DNA of 64,000 bases from Anarhynchus alexandrinus. Taxonomy: Eukaryota; Chordata; Aves; Charadriiformes; Charadriidae. A program made the translations under genes and the position numbers. The stretch is from positions 6,318,073 to 6,382,072 of the forward strand of contig VUYV01000016.1 of assembly GCA_008711295.1 (NCBI GenBank), in the 5' to 3' direction. The notes below the pieces were generated by a model. It had not been told where the DNA came from and did not search any database. It saw only the letters and a program-made list of their open reading frames with translations. Positions 35,901-48,333 of this stretch are shown in pieces (the stretch's first letter is position 1; every line of letters starts with the position of its first letter).

Positions 35901-38759
35901 CTAGCTGCTGAAAGCAATAAGGTGGCTATCAACAGAGAAGAAATAGCTTGGCTGTTTGTTAATGCTCTTGGGCTGTACTGTAAGTACTCTAGGCAGCTGT
36001 AATGGTAGAGGAGCAAATAAAGCATTGTTGCTTTTGGAATAGTTTGTTTTATTGTATCAATAGTTTTCTGTTTCTAGATATTTACACATAAATAATTTTC
36101 TGGGGCAGATAGCTGGGGGAATCTCTGTGGATTCTCAAAAACATTCAGACGGAAAAAGCTGTTAAACCATCTAGAAAACATAACGTTTGGTCTCTTATTA
36201 GTGGAAAAAACTTCATTACATTTATTATGTTTGGATTGGTGCTAATTTTCTGGCCATTTTGGTCAGCAGAAACTGTACTGAATCGCCTATATTTGTACTG
36301 GGAATTTAATTTCTTGGGATGGCGAGATTTGATTTTATCTGCTATAAGCAACCATCTGGACTAAGTTTATTTGTGTTACGTGGCTTGCATGTATTTATAC
36401 TTCAGACTGAGATCCCTTAAATTGAATTCTCTGAATTTTTACATATCATATAAATGACATTTGCTTGCAACACAGTGGAGTGATTACAGTGAATACTAAA
36501 ATGGCAACATTCTGCAGTAAAAAAAATTACAATGTAAAATGAACATTCATTTACAACAGAGTGTAAATTTATACTATTTAATGAAATGCATTCACTGTGC
36601 AGTGAAATAGTTCTTGTTCCTATTGAAATACAATTACAAAGCACTGAAACTTATAATATTTAACAGAGACATTCTGTTACACAGTAAAAATTGTGTCATG
36701 TTTGTTAAAATCATATTTGATAGAGTGAAATAAACATGGTCTGTGCATATGTTTATTTCTCTATGTAGATAAAATTAAAAAATGGTATCATGACATCAAT
36801 CTGCTATAGACCAGTAGTCCTATACCTGAGCTTATTCAGTATCAGACATGTTCTACCATGCAGCAGTAGGTTGTTAACTGTTTCCTTGTGGTTGAGAAGG
36901 TGCCTCAAGATGAGGGGTATGAGGGGACACAGCTTGTCAGGGACTGTGATTTGGTATGGAAATTTCTGGAGCAGGTCTCACATGAAAGATGAGAAAACGC
37001 TTTTAGCTGGTAGGTTAATCTTCTTACCCATCTGTGTGAGGTTGGTGGGGCCAGAAGACATTGATGCCTCTCTTACAAGGAGAAAGAGAGATTGACCAAG
37101 AAGTTGGTTTCCAAGCAAAGTGGGACCCATGTGAACAGTTATGTACAAGTTTTCTCTAAGCAGTGACAGAGATCTCTGGACAGACATTATTTTGCCAGTA
37201 TGCAAATAGAATATATTTATGGTACTTGGCAATAAAACCCTATTGCCCACGTGCTGGACTTGTTTCGGGGAGGGTCTCTTCCAGCTCTTGCAGAAATGGC
37301 TGCAGCAAGGAATGGTTGCGGTGACATTGTAGCTTGGGGCTATGTTATTCACGTGGGTGCTGGAGATGATTGAAGCATAAAACAAAAATGCAGTTGTTGC
37401 AAGCCTAGTACTGTTCTCTGCCATGAGACAAGGCTAATGATACAAATGCATTTGTTCTCTCATAACTCTGCTTTCTGTAGACATACACAGAGAGAATGTT
37501 TATGTTTTTGGACAGACTCAGAAATGTTTTTAGTAATATATGCCTGGTACTTGCACAGATTCATTAGGCCATAATTGTGCTAGTGACATGCAGGGTTTCT
37601 GGCTATGCCTGTTTGGGGTTATTCTGGACAGCCATCAGCCACGCTATCAAAAGTCATTTTTCCTTTGTTTGTGTGCAGTCTTCCTTTGACAGTCCTCAGC
37701 TGTCCTGTAAGGCTTAGGGAAAAACCTCCTGGAGGAGGTGCCATCAGACTGCACTGGCACCTCAGCTCCAACACCCATCTCTTACTGGTGCTGGCACTGA
37801 GGCTTCCTGGTGTGACCTGCCCCATGTGGGGTCTCCCTGAATTACTGCAGTCCTCAGACCACTCTGATTGCAAAATCTGCTCATTGCACCTCAGGCTCTG
37901 GAGATCGCTAAGGGCTGGGTGATTTTAGATCTTATCAGCAGGTGGTGGTAGGCAGACATTCACTCATGCAGTTGAAGTGAAAGTCTGTGAATTGTAATCG
38001 CTGGTGCTAAATTAACATATTTATTTGCTGATACCAGTGCAGCAACCCTTACCTTTCCATAGGCCCCAAAGAACAAGCAGGTTCTCACTCCAAGAAGAAA
38101 GATTAAACACCTCAAATTTTGGTGCTGATCATCAAACAGTACAAGATGCCTTTTAGCAGGATAGATTCTGACCTGCTTTCTCTTTGTAGCTGTTGTTAAA
38201 TTGTTGGGTGAAGATAACCACTTATCATGGTTTACATGCCCATTTCTATTCCATAAATCTAAAGAGCCTTGACTTTCTTGGGCTAATAACTGATGTGTCC
38301 ATTTCTGTCTTCATCTCGTCCGAGAAAGTTGTTACATAAAATAAATGCAGTAAAGATGAAGCTGGCCATTCCCTCTCTCCTTTTCAAAGGCCATCAGCTC
38401 ATTATGTTGCTGAATAAAATGTTAAGACTTGATATTCTGAAGTAACAAAATCTGATTACCAGTTGCCCTTTTTATTTCAAAAGATGAAAACTTGCTGTTT
38501 ATGCCAACCAAAATGTTGGCTCAAATTGAATGGGCAAAAGGTTCAAGCAGTTGCCTGGGTTAATGTGTGGATTTGCTGCTACTGATTTTCTCCAAGCTGC
38601 CTGTACAGTGCATAGAGCAGCTTGCCAAGGCTCCCCTGTGTAGTCTTTAGGCCCAGGTGCACAAAGATATTTGCTCTCTGCTTTCAGTTAATTTCTCAGT
38701 CCCTAACTTTTTTCAGTGACCTCCTTGGCTGTTTCCTTGTATAGAGCGTAGCAATGCTT
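26994..38759. other. Long gene-poor non-coding stretch
   Basis: No gene or repeat family was recognised with confidence in about 11.8 kb. A 115-base open block at 27683-27797 has strong splice signals (see findings). A homeodomain-type AT motif cluster sits at 32245-32286. ORFs up to 148 aa (36978-37424, minus) and 137 aa (35419-35832, plus, overlapped by a 134-aa minus ORF) look like chance products. A possible but very weak MIR-like stretch lies near 31185-31240. Confidence 0.45.
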
Positions 38760-39080
38760 AGCAAGGGAGAAATGGAGGACTCTGAGGAGGCAACTGGGAT
38801 GGAGCTGAAAAATGGGAAGGGGAGAGTTGCAGGAAAAGTGACAGAAAGTGGATGAGCGAAGGAGCTGTGCCCAAGGAGGAGCAGGGCAGGGGGAGAGGAT
38901 GGGCTGGGAGGAGGACCCAGGGCACCAAAGGAGGGTGAGAGGCTCCAAGAGGCATGTGGCATCCAGGGAATCAAGAGCTGGAAGGAGGAGAGGGGGAAAA
39001 AACCCTAAAACAAAGCTAATTTGAAAAAAGGCATATTGATGAGGAAAGTGGGAAGGGAGAAAGAGAAAACGATGCAGAGG
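38760..39080 (+). repeat. Purine-rich tract on the plus strand
   Basis: For over 200 bases the plus strand is dominated by G and A (aggagg, ggaggag, gggag units), with few pyrimidines, tailing off into A/G-rich sequence by 39080. The minus strand is therefore proline/serine/leucine-rich in translation, which explains the long minus ORFs here (up to 151 aa at 38703-39158). These should not be read as genes. Such tracts can form triplex or quadruplex structures. Confidence 0.7.
38884..38908 (+). other. Putative G-quadruplex motif
   Basis: Four runs of at least three G (38884-38886, 38889-38893, 38901-38903 and 38906-38908) are separated by loops of 2, 7 and 2 bases. This fits the usual G3+N1-7 pattern. 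Folding is an inference. Confidence 0.5.
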
Positions 39081-41089
39081 CTGTGTGTGAATGTGGCATT
39101 TTGAACCTGAATGTCTGCAGTTGGCAAAGGGAAGGTTGCAGGAGGAGCACAGGGGCACGATGAAACCTGCTCGCAGGGCAATGGGAGAAGGGCAATACGA
39201 TTGCAGAGCCCCTCTCTGCTTACCTTCTCTGGCTCTGCCGTCCCCTTCCCTGCCCCCACCCTGCCTTGCAGCTAAATTTATTCTGCTCCTAGTACCGTTT
39301 CAGTGCTGAACAAACCAGCACTGTACAAATTAAGAGGACAAGATGTTCAGAAGTGGCAAATTCACACTTTTTTTTTGTTTGTTTCCCTAGCACATAAAAG
39401 CGAATTTAGACTGGTGGTGGGGAGGACAACCAAACTTGGGGGTGGGGGAAACTGCACAAAAAAGCATTTCAGTACTCAAAGAGCTGAGTGCAACATATCA
39501 AAGCAGCTTATAAATGAAGCTCTGAATTAACAAGGTGGGTTGCAGCAAGTGTCTTCCCACAGAGGCCTGAGCAAAACTATGCATTTTCTTGAGGCAGGTC
39601 CCTTTTTTCTTAAGATTACTATTTCTGCAAATACAGAATAAAATTTCCTAGCAATATTTGACCACTGTTTCTTCAGTTTCTCTGGGTCAGATGGCATTTA
39701 ACAGCCTCTGTATCCCTGTGTTTTTGCTCTCTGTTGAAACAGGTTTTCTGACACGGGACGCAATAATTTCCAAACAGAAGCTGTGCAGATCAGCCTGGGA
39801 AAGCTGACCGCAACTCAGGGCTTGGTGGTCACTTTTCAAACCAGGGAGCCACTCAGTGCTGCCTAGGAGCTGGCTCTTGTTTGTAAGCAATTCTGTGGAA
39901 ATGAAGAACAGAAGAAAATCTGTTCTTTAACCTAAGCTCTCCCCAAAGAAATACCAAGGAGAACTCATCTGGCTATCTTCTATGAGGCACTCATAGGGCC
40001 CAGATTTTTAAAGTTATGCAAGAACCCAAAGATACAGATTGGAAAATCCCCTCTAGGCTGGAGGTACCTAGTTCCTCGAGCCAGAGGGATTTCTGAACCT
40101 AACTGCTTCTGTAAATCCAGACTTTGAGATCAGGCTCCTGCAGCTGCACCATAGCTGTGGAGGGGTCTGCTACCCCCTTCCCTTCTCTGTGACTCAGTAA
40201 GGATTACATTTTTTAGTGCAATGGTTAACAATTCAAACAGAGGGAAAAGAAGCCTGAATATGCTACTGCCAATTGATAGGTTTAATAACAAATTTATTTT
40301 GACCTTATTTTTATAAGGAAAGTGGCTTTTCAGAGGAAATGGCTCAAAGTTCTTTTAAGGGAGAGGAAGGGAGGGGAAACCCAAACCTATTTACTGTGTC
40401 AAGTCCAGCAAGGTTCACTGAAGAAGGGAAAAAGAATTTGAAATCTCAAATTTTCACAATAAGACTTAAAATTCAATTTTGTTTAAACAGGAAGCACTAC
40501 CTTTTTTCCCATTCCAAACACACGCAAGGTTGACCTTGCACCGCTAGTGTGTTGTTCTCTTCACTTGCTCAGCCATCTCCAGTGACAACTTCCCTTTTAT
40601 CAAAAGGGAGCTAAGAAGAAAGGGGACCTGTTAGAAATCTGGAATTAGAATTTAAAGTCCCCTCTCCTTCAGGTTTCTCCAAGGCAAGTGGTGTGCACTG
40701 AGACTCTCCCCGTGATGAAAAAAGTCTTTCTTGTCAACGTAGTAGGTGCAGAGATGCAATACGTTGTCATAAACCCAGCCCAAGACTCTCTTGCAAAATA
40801 ATTACACTTCAAGGAAATTTTAATCTCATGTTAATGAGACCCCCTACAATCTTTGTGCTCTCAGTCATATTAGAAACTGATTTATAATTAATGACAACTG
40901 CAATGCCACTACCTTTGCATGAGAGAGATCTTTAGCTATCTCTTCAGAAGGGTTTGGAAAAAAAAAAAAGAAAAATATAAGAGAAAGGTTTAATGGCTAG
41001 TTTACCATGTTAATAATAACAAGTGGCTTTCACTCATAAGTACCTGGAAGCATAGAATATATGAGCAAGAAAATAATCCTTGTACATAA
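39081..41089. other. Non-coding stretch, nothing recognised
   Basis: No gene, RNA or repeat family was recognised. Short ORFs such as 40339-40533 (64 aa, plus) show no domain. A run of twelve A occurs near 40959-40970. Confidence 0.5.
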
Positions 41090-41372
41090 AGCACTCAAAT
41101 TACAGTAGAAAAGATCTGATTTGCATAAAACCAAGAGTGTATTCCAGGTGGCATAATATTTAATAACTGTATTTTGCCTTTAGAGAAGAACTGAAATTTA
41201 TACTTTGACCAGAATTTGACAGTTTACAGAGTTCTTATTCAAGACAGGGATGTTTGCAGGATGGATGTTGTTAAAAAGCCTGTTAGATATAGGTTAGTTT
41301 ACACAGAATTTTTTTGTTGTTTTTCTTGTTGCCTTCTGCTCTTTTTTTTTTTTTTTCCAATATTTACAAAAT
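41090..41372. repeat. Second direct duplication, copy 1 (ends at N)
   Basis: This stretch, beginning agcactcaaattacag, is repeated immediately after the N. Differences are confined to the homopolymers (7 T against 6 T; 15 T against 11 T) and to the last bases (ccaatatttacaaaat here, ccaagatttaccaaat in the other copy). Degraded agreement towards the terminus is what a poor-quality contig end looks like. Confidence 0.9.
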
Positions 41373-41373
41373 N
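41373..41373. other. Single-N assembly gap
   Basis: This is the second single N in the window. As at 1694, it splits two copies of the same sequence and lies close to a poly-T run. Confidence 0.9.
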
Positions 41374-41653
41374 AGCACTCAAATTACAGTAGAAAAGATC
41401 TGATTTGCATAAAACCAAGAGTGTATTCCAGGTGGCATAATATTTAATAACTGTATTTTGCCTTTAGAGAAGAACTGAAATTTATACTTTGACCAGAATT
41501 TGACAGTTTACAGAGTTCTTATTCAAGACAGGGATGTTTGCAGGATGGATGTTGTTAAAAAGCCTGTTAGATATAGGTTAGTTTACACAGAATTTTTTGT
41601 TGTTTTTCTTGTTGCCTTCTGCTCTTTTTTTTTTTCTCCAAGATTTACCAAAT
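41374..41653. repeat. Second direct duplication, copy 2
   Basis: The offset is 284 bases from copy 1. The copy continues smoothly into unique sequence (aaataggtccctaatg). It is probably the better-quality version of the locus. Merging the copies would remove about 284 bases from the true map. Confidence 0.9.
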
Positions 41654-44600
41654 AAATAGGTCCCTAATGTATCTACATTCTTCAACAGCATTAAAAAAAC
41701 TGAGTCTGATTAATTAAAATCTCATTATCCATCATAATTGCAGTAGGTATGCAAAAATATAAGGTCTATTATTCAAGGAATTAATGCATTTCTAGAACTC
41801 TTTGGGGTTCATATGAGAGTTGGAAATGAGTACTGTATAATAATTTGTTTCAGGAGAGCTAATTAAGTCAGTTGATTTATTCAGTTATCTAAGCCTGGTC
41901 TAATCGCGTATACCGCTAAAACCTTGTGATGCTCCCAACTTCATTACTGATTTGAATTAATATGAGGACACAAACAGAAGAATGTTCCTTCCATTTAGTA
42001 ATGCACGGGAGGTGCCAGGCCTGAGGACCGCAGTGTAAATCTGTAGCCTGCTGAACTGCCCTTTTCTTCCAACCAAAGATCTGGACTCCTTTTAATAGGA
42101 AAGTACCTTTGGTCTTGCTAGAGTCTCTTCAGATAAACACGGCTAAATCTACCTATATTGCAGCTTGCCTTTGAACCCCAAGGGGTCTGGGAGGGAAGGA
42201 AGGAGTTTGCCAGCAAGCTGTGATCACAACTGTTATTACAGTTGGCATGTACTTTGCACAAAGGGTCTGTGTTATGGGAAAACAAAAGAATGGTCCTTCT
42301 TGTGGTCATCTTTATCCCTTTCTGCTTCTCTGCCTCGTGCCAAACACTGGTGAGTATACACAGGCAAGAAAAGAGTCCACTTGTCAATAAGCAAAGGGTA
42401 TTTGTTTAAGATGAGGATTAATTTTAAGTCTATCTGATAGTTTTCTGTTTGAGGATGCTTACAGTGAGGGTGGGGAAAAGGCCATGAGATCTGTCGTCTG
42501 CTGTGTCTTGTTGAAAAGGCTATTGGTTAGTTTTAAAACATAAAACCAAAATACTTTTTAAAAAAACAGTGAAGCAAATGATTCTGATTGTCTCATGGTA
42601 ATTCTGGGGACTCTTACTTTGCAATTAGTGTGAGATAATACATAAGTACAGATGAGGAGGTGACTACTTGGTGTTTGCAAGACAAAACCAGTGTTGTCCA
42701 CCCAACTCTGGATGCCAAAATGTAATTCAGAAACAGGCTAAAAGGAACCATGGGCCACAGTCTCATGCAGTGAGTGCAGTGGTTGAATTTTATTTTTTTT
42801 TGAGGTCAGTTGTTTTGCGATGCTGGTTTAGTAGGTTTAAGTATTATGTACAACATAACTGAGGATTTTTTTCCTTTAATCGTGGTCCTACTCTATTTTC
42901 CCCCAAAACTTTCTCCCCCCAATATAGGCAGTTGAATGAGGGCTAAGTTCTCCTAGCCTGGCAGTGCCACCAACAGACTGGCAGCTTCCCAGAAGACATA
43001 GGTGCCTAAAAATTTGTTTCGCTGCTCATTTGGAAATGGAGCTCTGCTGAAATTGAGCTTCAGGAAACCAGTCTTGGTATGTACTGTTTGGAGTTGTTAG
43101 TGGGTATCCAAGCTAAATGTTAATGGGAAAAGCTCTGGAAACTTCAGACCTCGTGCAAACTGGCCATTCTAGGCATCCATTAGATTTCTTTTCATAAAAC
43201 CATGCCATAAAACTAATACTTAGTTCTGAAGCTTTTTGAGTACGTTGTATGCTGTTTCTTAAGGAAACCAATGGGAAAAAACAATAGCAGTTCTGGAGAT
43301 TTAGCATGAGTATATTGCATTAGGTAAGAGATCTACAGGTTACTTCTGTTTTGCCAAGGAGGACTGAATCATTGCATTGCTGTAGTTAGGGAATTATTTT
43401 TTAGCAAGCTGGTATAATAGAGCAGTGGGTGTTCTGAGTAAACTGGCTTATAATTTGCTGTTTTGCCTATGAGTCTGCAGACGTCCTTTCTGGTGAACTG
43501 AAGGCATACATAGCCTCATCAGATAGATGAAGTGGTGGCAGCCTTTTAAAATTCTTAGCATTTTTTTTGGCTTTGCGCAACTTCTTCATAAATTCTACAT
43601 CCAGTTCATTTTTTGCAGCCCGGGGTGCTATAGCTTTTGATTAACTAGGATTTGGGGTTTCTGTTCCGTTTTGTAAAGAATCTCCATTATTAGATGCTGA
43701 CTCCAATTGATTACCCAGCTTTATTGCATCTTCTAAGAATACATAGCAAATTAAAACCCTCTGCCTTTCTAAGGGTGAACAGCCATGTAGACTCCTATTA
43801 GTCCCACCACAGCATGTTGTTCCTTTGTTACTAAGGCAGCAATTAACAAGTTTTTAATGGAACAAAAGCTCACAGAGACAAGCACAGCATGATAATAGGA
43901 AGGTGTCTACTTTTTTTCTTCTCAACATGGCAAGATCTTGTATAACCCTTCCTCCCTTCCCCCCCCTTGGGTTGAACTGCCCCATCAAGGTGCTCAGTGT
44001 GGGATTTTTATTCCTTCGCTATGTGCCGCAGTGCATCTAAAAATAATGATATTTACAGATGTTCAATTATTAAAGGGTTCTAAAACATAAATCTGAACTG
44101 TAATTCTGTTAAAAGTGAGAGGTGTTTTAATGTCAGTAAAGGGGAAAGATTATCTTTTCTTTTCTTACCAAGATGATCTCTGTGGTGCCATTGAATTCTG
44201 CACTGTCAGGTTTTGCTGATGGAGTAATTGTTTTTTAAAGTGATTCTTTCAGCTTTTAATGTCATGTTTATGCAAATTAAAACACAGCAAGAGAAAGGGA
44301 GGCCAAGAAGAAGACTTGTCATCTTTCCAAAATAATCTATATGATTATTTTTTTAAATAAAAGTCTCAGTTGGGAAATAATTGTCTCTGTGCATGAGAAT
44401 AGTAATAACTAAGTAATTTGCTAGTGTTTTTCATTAAGAGAGTTGGTTGTCAGCTGAGCTGTTTAAAAATCTGAAAAGGTGCCTCCTTAAATTCTGGCTA
44501 TTTTTAAAGTAAATGAGATGTTCTTAGATATGTTATGGAATGCAAAACACATCTTTTTCCTCTGTGAACTTCAACCTGTCTGGGCTTAATTTTGTGCTTT

Positions 44601-44792
44601 GGTGCATGCTAGGTATTTTTAGACCTGAAAGAAACAGGACTGTTGCATTTGTGTTACCAGGGAGCCCTAGCATCCTGGTCTGCTCTTAAATGCCCCTTCT
44701 ACGCAGGGAAAAGATGGGCTGGTCTGGTGGGTGGCTGGCTGGGAGAAAGGCTGGTGCAGGGGTCAGTTCTCCAAAGTGATGGAGGAGCTCTG
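41654..44792. other. Non-coding stretch, nothing firmly recognised
   Basis: The stretch is AT-rich, with several TAAT/ATTA motifs around 41700-41790. A 186-base open block at 42164-42349 ends in a near-consensus donor (CTG|gtgagt); it is listed as a lead only. No repeat family was recognised. Confidence 0.45.
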
Positions 44793-44855
44793 GGGCAGAT
44801 CATCAAACTCCTCTGTATAATCTGGGAATGGTAATACTGTTGTCCTTTGGTTTTT
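44793..44855 (+). repeat. Possible MIR-like fragment
   Basis: The sequence ggggcagatcatcaaactc followed by ctgtataatctgggaatgg and taatactgttg follows the order of the MIR consensus (gggcaagtcacttaacctc ... catctgtaaaatggggataataat) with an internal deletion. The similarity is weak and judged by eye. Confidence 0.35.
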
Positions 44856-47800
44856 TTTGAAAATGCAAATTTAGGAAGGCTCAATCTGTCTCCCACTGAG
44901 GGGCTGGACAGCATCTGCCTTGGTATCAGGAGGTAGGAGTAAGAAGGAGAGCTTGCCAGTTTGGAAAGTTAAAGACCATAAATATGTCCATTTTCTCCTA
45001 GTGGAAAGTAATGTTTCTGCCTAGGAAAGTGTTGTGTTTTAATTTTTAAGAATAAGACATCACAGGAGATGCACGTGGGCGTTTGTGGTATATAGCCCAT
45101 AATCTGTACCCTTTGGAAAAGCCTGTAACTGTGAGAGACCTACACTAAAACTGGAAACCACGTCAAATGTGACTAATTTCAGGCTGTGCTGTGAACCTAG
45201 ATCATGTTGGGAAGTTGTGAAAAGAATCTGTCCTGAGCTTTGAGAAGAGATTTCAGATTAAAGGTTTGCATGAATGTGTGCTGAATTCATGCATCTCCAC
45301 TTATGCCTGGATCTGAAAGATGCTGCTTTGGTTGTTTCTGGTTTATTTCTCAAGGAAGTCTCATAGGGAGCTGGTGCAGTTCCTCAGTACTGCTGGCGTA
45401 CCCTTGGTTTCTTTTCCTTTTTTTTTTTTTTTTAAATTTATTTAATTTTTATATATATCTTTTAAGCCAGAAAAATAGTAATTGAATCTAAAGAATTTGG
45501 CAAAAACTTTGGCCTGCAAACTTTGGCAAAATTTAGATTCACTGTAGAAGCTTGTGACTTGAAGCTCATTTTTTATAGTTCATTAAAGATGTAATGGGTG
45601 AGCTGGTATCTGTCAATGCAATTAGTCCAGGGTGGGGGGGAAAACAGGGACTCATTTCTTTTGGATAGTAATGTCCCCTGTGTTGGACTCTTGTCTTCAT
45701 AAGTAAGTGCTTTATCAGTATGTAGGAAAAAAGGGTCTTGCACTTCAGTGCTGTCACTTTGGAGTGACGCTTGAAATGTTTTAGCAGTCATGTAGCTGCA
45801 GTAAACAAAATGTTAGCACAGTGAGAGACTAGACTAAAACATAAGGTATAATCACACCCTTGTAAAATAACTGATGATAAATCTTCATTGGGAACTCAAG
45901 CTATATTATCTCCAAAATAGTACAGCACTACAGAACGAGAGATGATCTGGAGATGTGAATTTTAAATGGAAATTTCCTGCTTGTCTTTAGCCTTAGTGAT
46001 GGAAAAGTCAGTTTTAAGCAGGAGATGTATCAGAGGGTGTGTGTAGAAATATGACTGATGGAGAAGGTGCAATTCTGCCTGCCCTGGCTCATAAGGTATT
46101 AAAAGGGAGTCAATTATACTGGAGGACAACAAATTGAAATTGAGAAGAACTGTCTGCACCATTAACCAGTGTGACTCTCCAGGACTGTGTATGCAAGTCT
46201 AGAGAAACTCTCAAGAGGAATTTTACACAGGTGAGCGGATTTATCTGGCAGTATCAGTCCTTGGTTCTATAGGACTGAGCATGGCAAATCAAGCACTCAG
46301 TGACAAGGTACAGGAGAAAAGTCCTGTATAAACCGTTTATTTTGTGACCCTGTGCACGCCCATGTTTCTCACCCCAAAGAACTCTGCCTCCCTTTAGTAA
46401 TTGAGTCTTGTTGTTCCTGCATTGGTTTGCAGCATAACGTGGCAATATAACTTCAGACCATCATGATGATAGGGCAGTGAGAGCCTGTGATCAGGCTAGC
46501 CTTCTTCTAAAGCTTGTGTGGGATGTATTGAAGTCAAGCAAGCTGATCTGCCATGAAACATGCATGCAAACATGTATTCTGCAGATTAAAACGTCTCCTT
46601 GAGCTTCCCGTGTCATGGTTTTTGCCTAGTGTCCTGTGCAAGGAGAATTGAATTGAGTCCCATATTCACAAAAACCAACAGAATTTTGCTTCTGAAGAAT
46701 GCACTGGCCCACTGAGCGCATGCAGGTGGGAGGTGTGAGCCCACGGGTAATTTTTATCAGATGTTTTCCTTGCAATAACAGTATTTGAGGTCATTTCAAT
46801 AACTTGATACACCTGCACTTTTCTTAATAGGCTGTTAAACTGTTTCAAACTGTCCAAATCTCCCTGTGTACAATGGGATATACAAAATCATGGTAATGCC
46901 ATTTCTGAGAGGAACAAACTGCTGTCAGATTCCCCTCCATATTCTCAAAGAGCGAGTGTACAATTGCAAATCCATTGAACTGCACTCCATTATCTCTTAT
47001 TAATGGGAAATTGTCCATAAATTGCTGAGGCGTGACTGGTTTCTTTTCCCCAACACAGCTGCAGTCTCTTTATCCTGTGATATTCCAGCCTCTCAAAAAT
47101 AAAAAGAGAAAGTGGTGTGTGCGGGTGGGAGGGATTGGAGGAGGGGAGCTTGAAACCACTGGCGGCAGCATCTTCCAGCGGCCCCTGGCAAGACGAGCCT
47201 CTTCCCTGCTGCTGAGCTGGCCCAGCATGGGACCATGTCTGGGACTGGCTTCCTAGCAAAGGGGTGGAAAAGGGAGATGAGCAACAAGCAGGGACATACA
47301 AAAACAGGAGCAGGAAAGGAAAGAATTTACTGTGGCACGGCAAATGTGAGGTTATATGAAGAGAAACTGCTCTGTTCACAGCACTGTAGTGGACCACAAA
47401 CACATTGGTGGGATGTCCTTTCAGTAACACCAGCTTCCCCTCCTCCTCCTCCTGATAGTCCTTCTCTGCAGAGGAGTGATGGGTGTGGATGAGTTCAGGG
47501 AGTGACCCAGTGCTTGCCAAGGGCTGTGGAAAGTTCCCTCCTACCTTTTATATTGGATCTTGTAGCAGCTGGGAACGAGAAACCAGTTTGATTGTTGGAT
47601 TTTCAAAAGGGCTCAGTGCTCCTTGGTACAGAACAAAAATCTGCCACAAACATCACAGAAGGAGATGCTGAAAACTGAGAGTATCTAAACCTGGTCCAGG
47701 GCTGCTGTTATTGATGGCTCAGTGCTGCTTGAAGGGGGAGGATGGTGGAAGGTATGGTAGAGGAGAGGCTGGGGCACCAAGATATGTTGAAGTTAGGTCT

Positions 47801-48333
47801 TGCAGTGATCAGCTTTGCGATCCCAGTTCCTCCTTTACATTTTAGAGCCCCATGACTTATCTGCCCAGACTTTGTGCATCTATACAAGCAATACAAATGA
47901 TTCTGAATAGCAGGAGACATGGCACAGGGAAGACGTCCAGGTACATTTGGTGGCTGCCCCATCTGCATGGTCCCTTTCCTCCTGTCATGTTAGGATGAGG
48001 AAATGAACTACCTTGTGTGGCGAGTAACAAAAGGCCATACAGTTTTCCCTGTGTTAATTATACTACAGACTGTTTAATTCTGTAAACGAGCTGCTTGGCA
48101 GGCTTTCAGACCAATTACACAACTCCCTCTCCTGCTCTCTGCGATAGCGTCAAGAGCAGCTCAGCTGTGAAGCTGATGAGCCTCAGCACCATCCACCTCA
48201 TGGTGGACATCTGATGAGAGCCTCTGTCCTGCAGGCACCCTGCAGGGCCCCTGAGCTTGTGTGCCAGGTTGGTGGGACTAAATTGTGTGGAAGGAGAGGG
48301 AAGGCAAGGGGGGCTGTGCAATGCAAGCCACAG
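44856..48333. other. Non-coding stretch, nothing recognised
   Basis: The longest non-repeat ORF of the window lies here (46990-47520, minus, 176 aa). Its translation has no recognisable domain, its composition is rich in H, S, P and L, and competing ORFs overlap it on the other strand. I read it as chance. A poly-T tract with AT-rich flank occurs at about 45419-45460. Confidence 0.5.

Noticed and set aside
36978..37424. 148-aa minus-strand ORF
   Set aside because: No family motif was seen and the composition looks random. An overlapping plus-strand ORF is equally plausible, which argues for chance.
38703..39158. 151-aa minus-strand ORF
   Set aside because: The open frame results from the purine-rich plus strand, which removes stop codons on the minus strand. 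The product is low-complexity P/S/L.
46990..47520. 176-aa minus-strand ORF, the longest in the window
   Set aside because: It has no recognisable domain and biased H/S/P/L composition, is overlapped by several ORFs on the other strand, and has no splice or promoter context.
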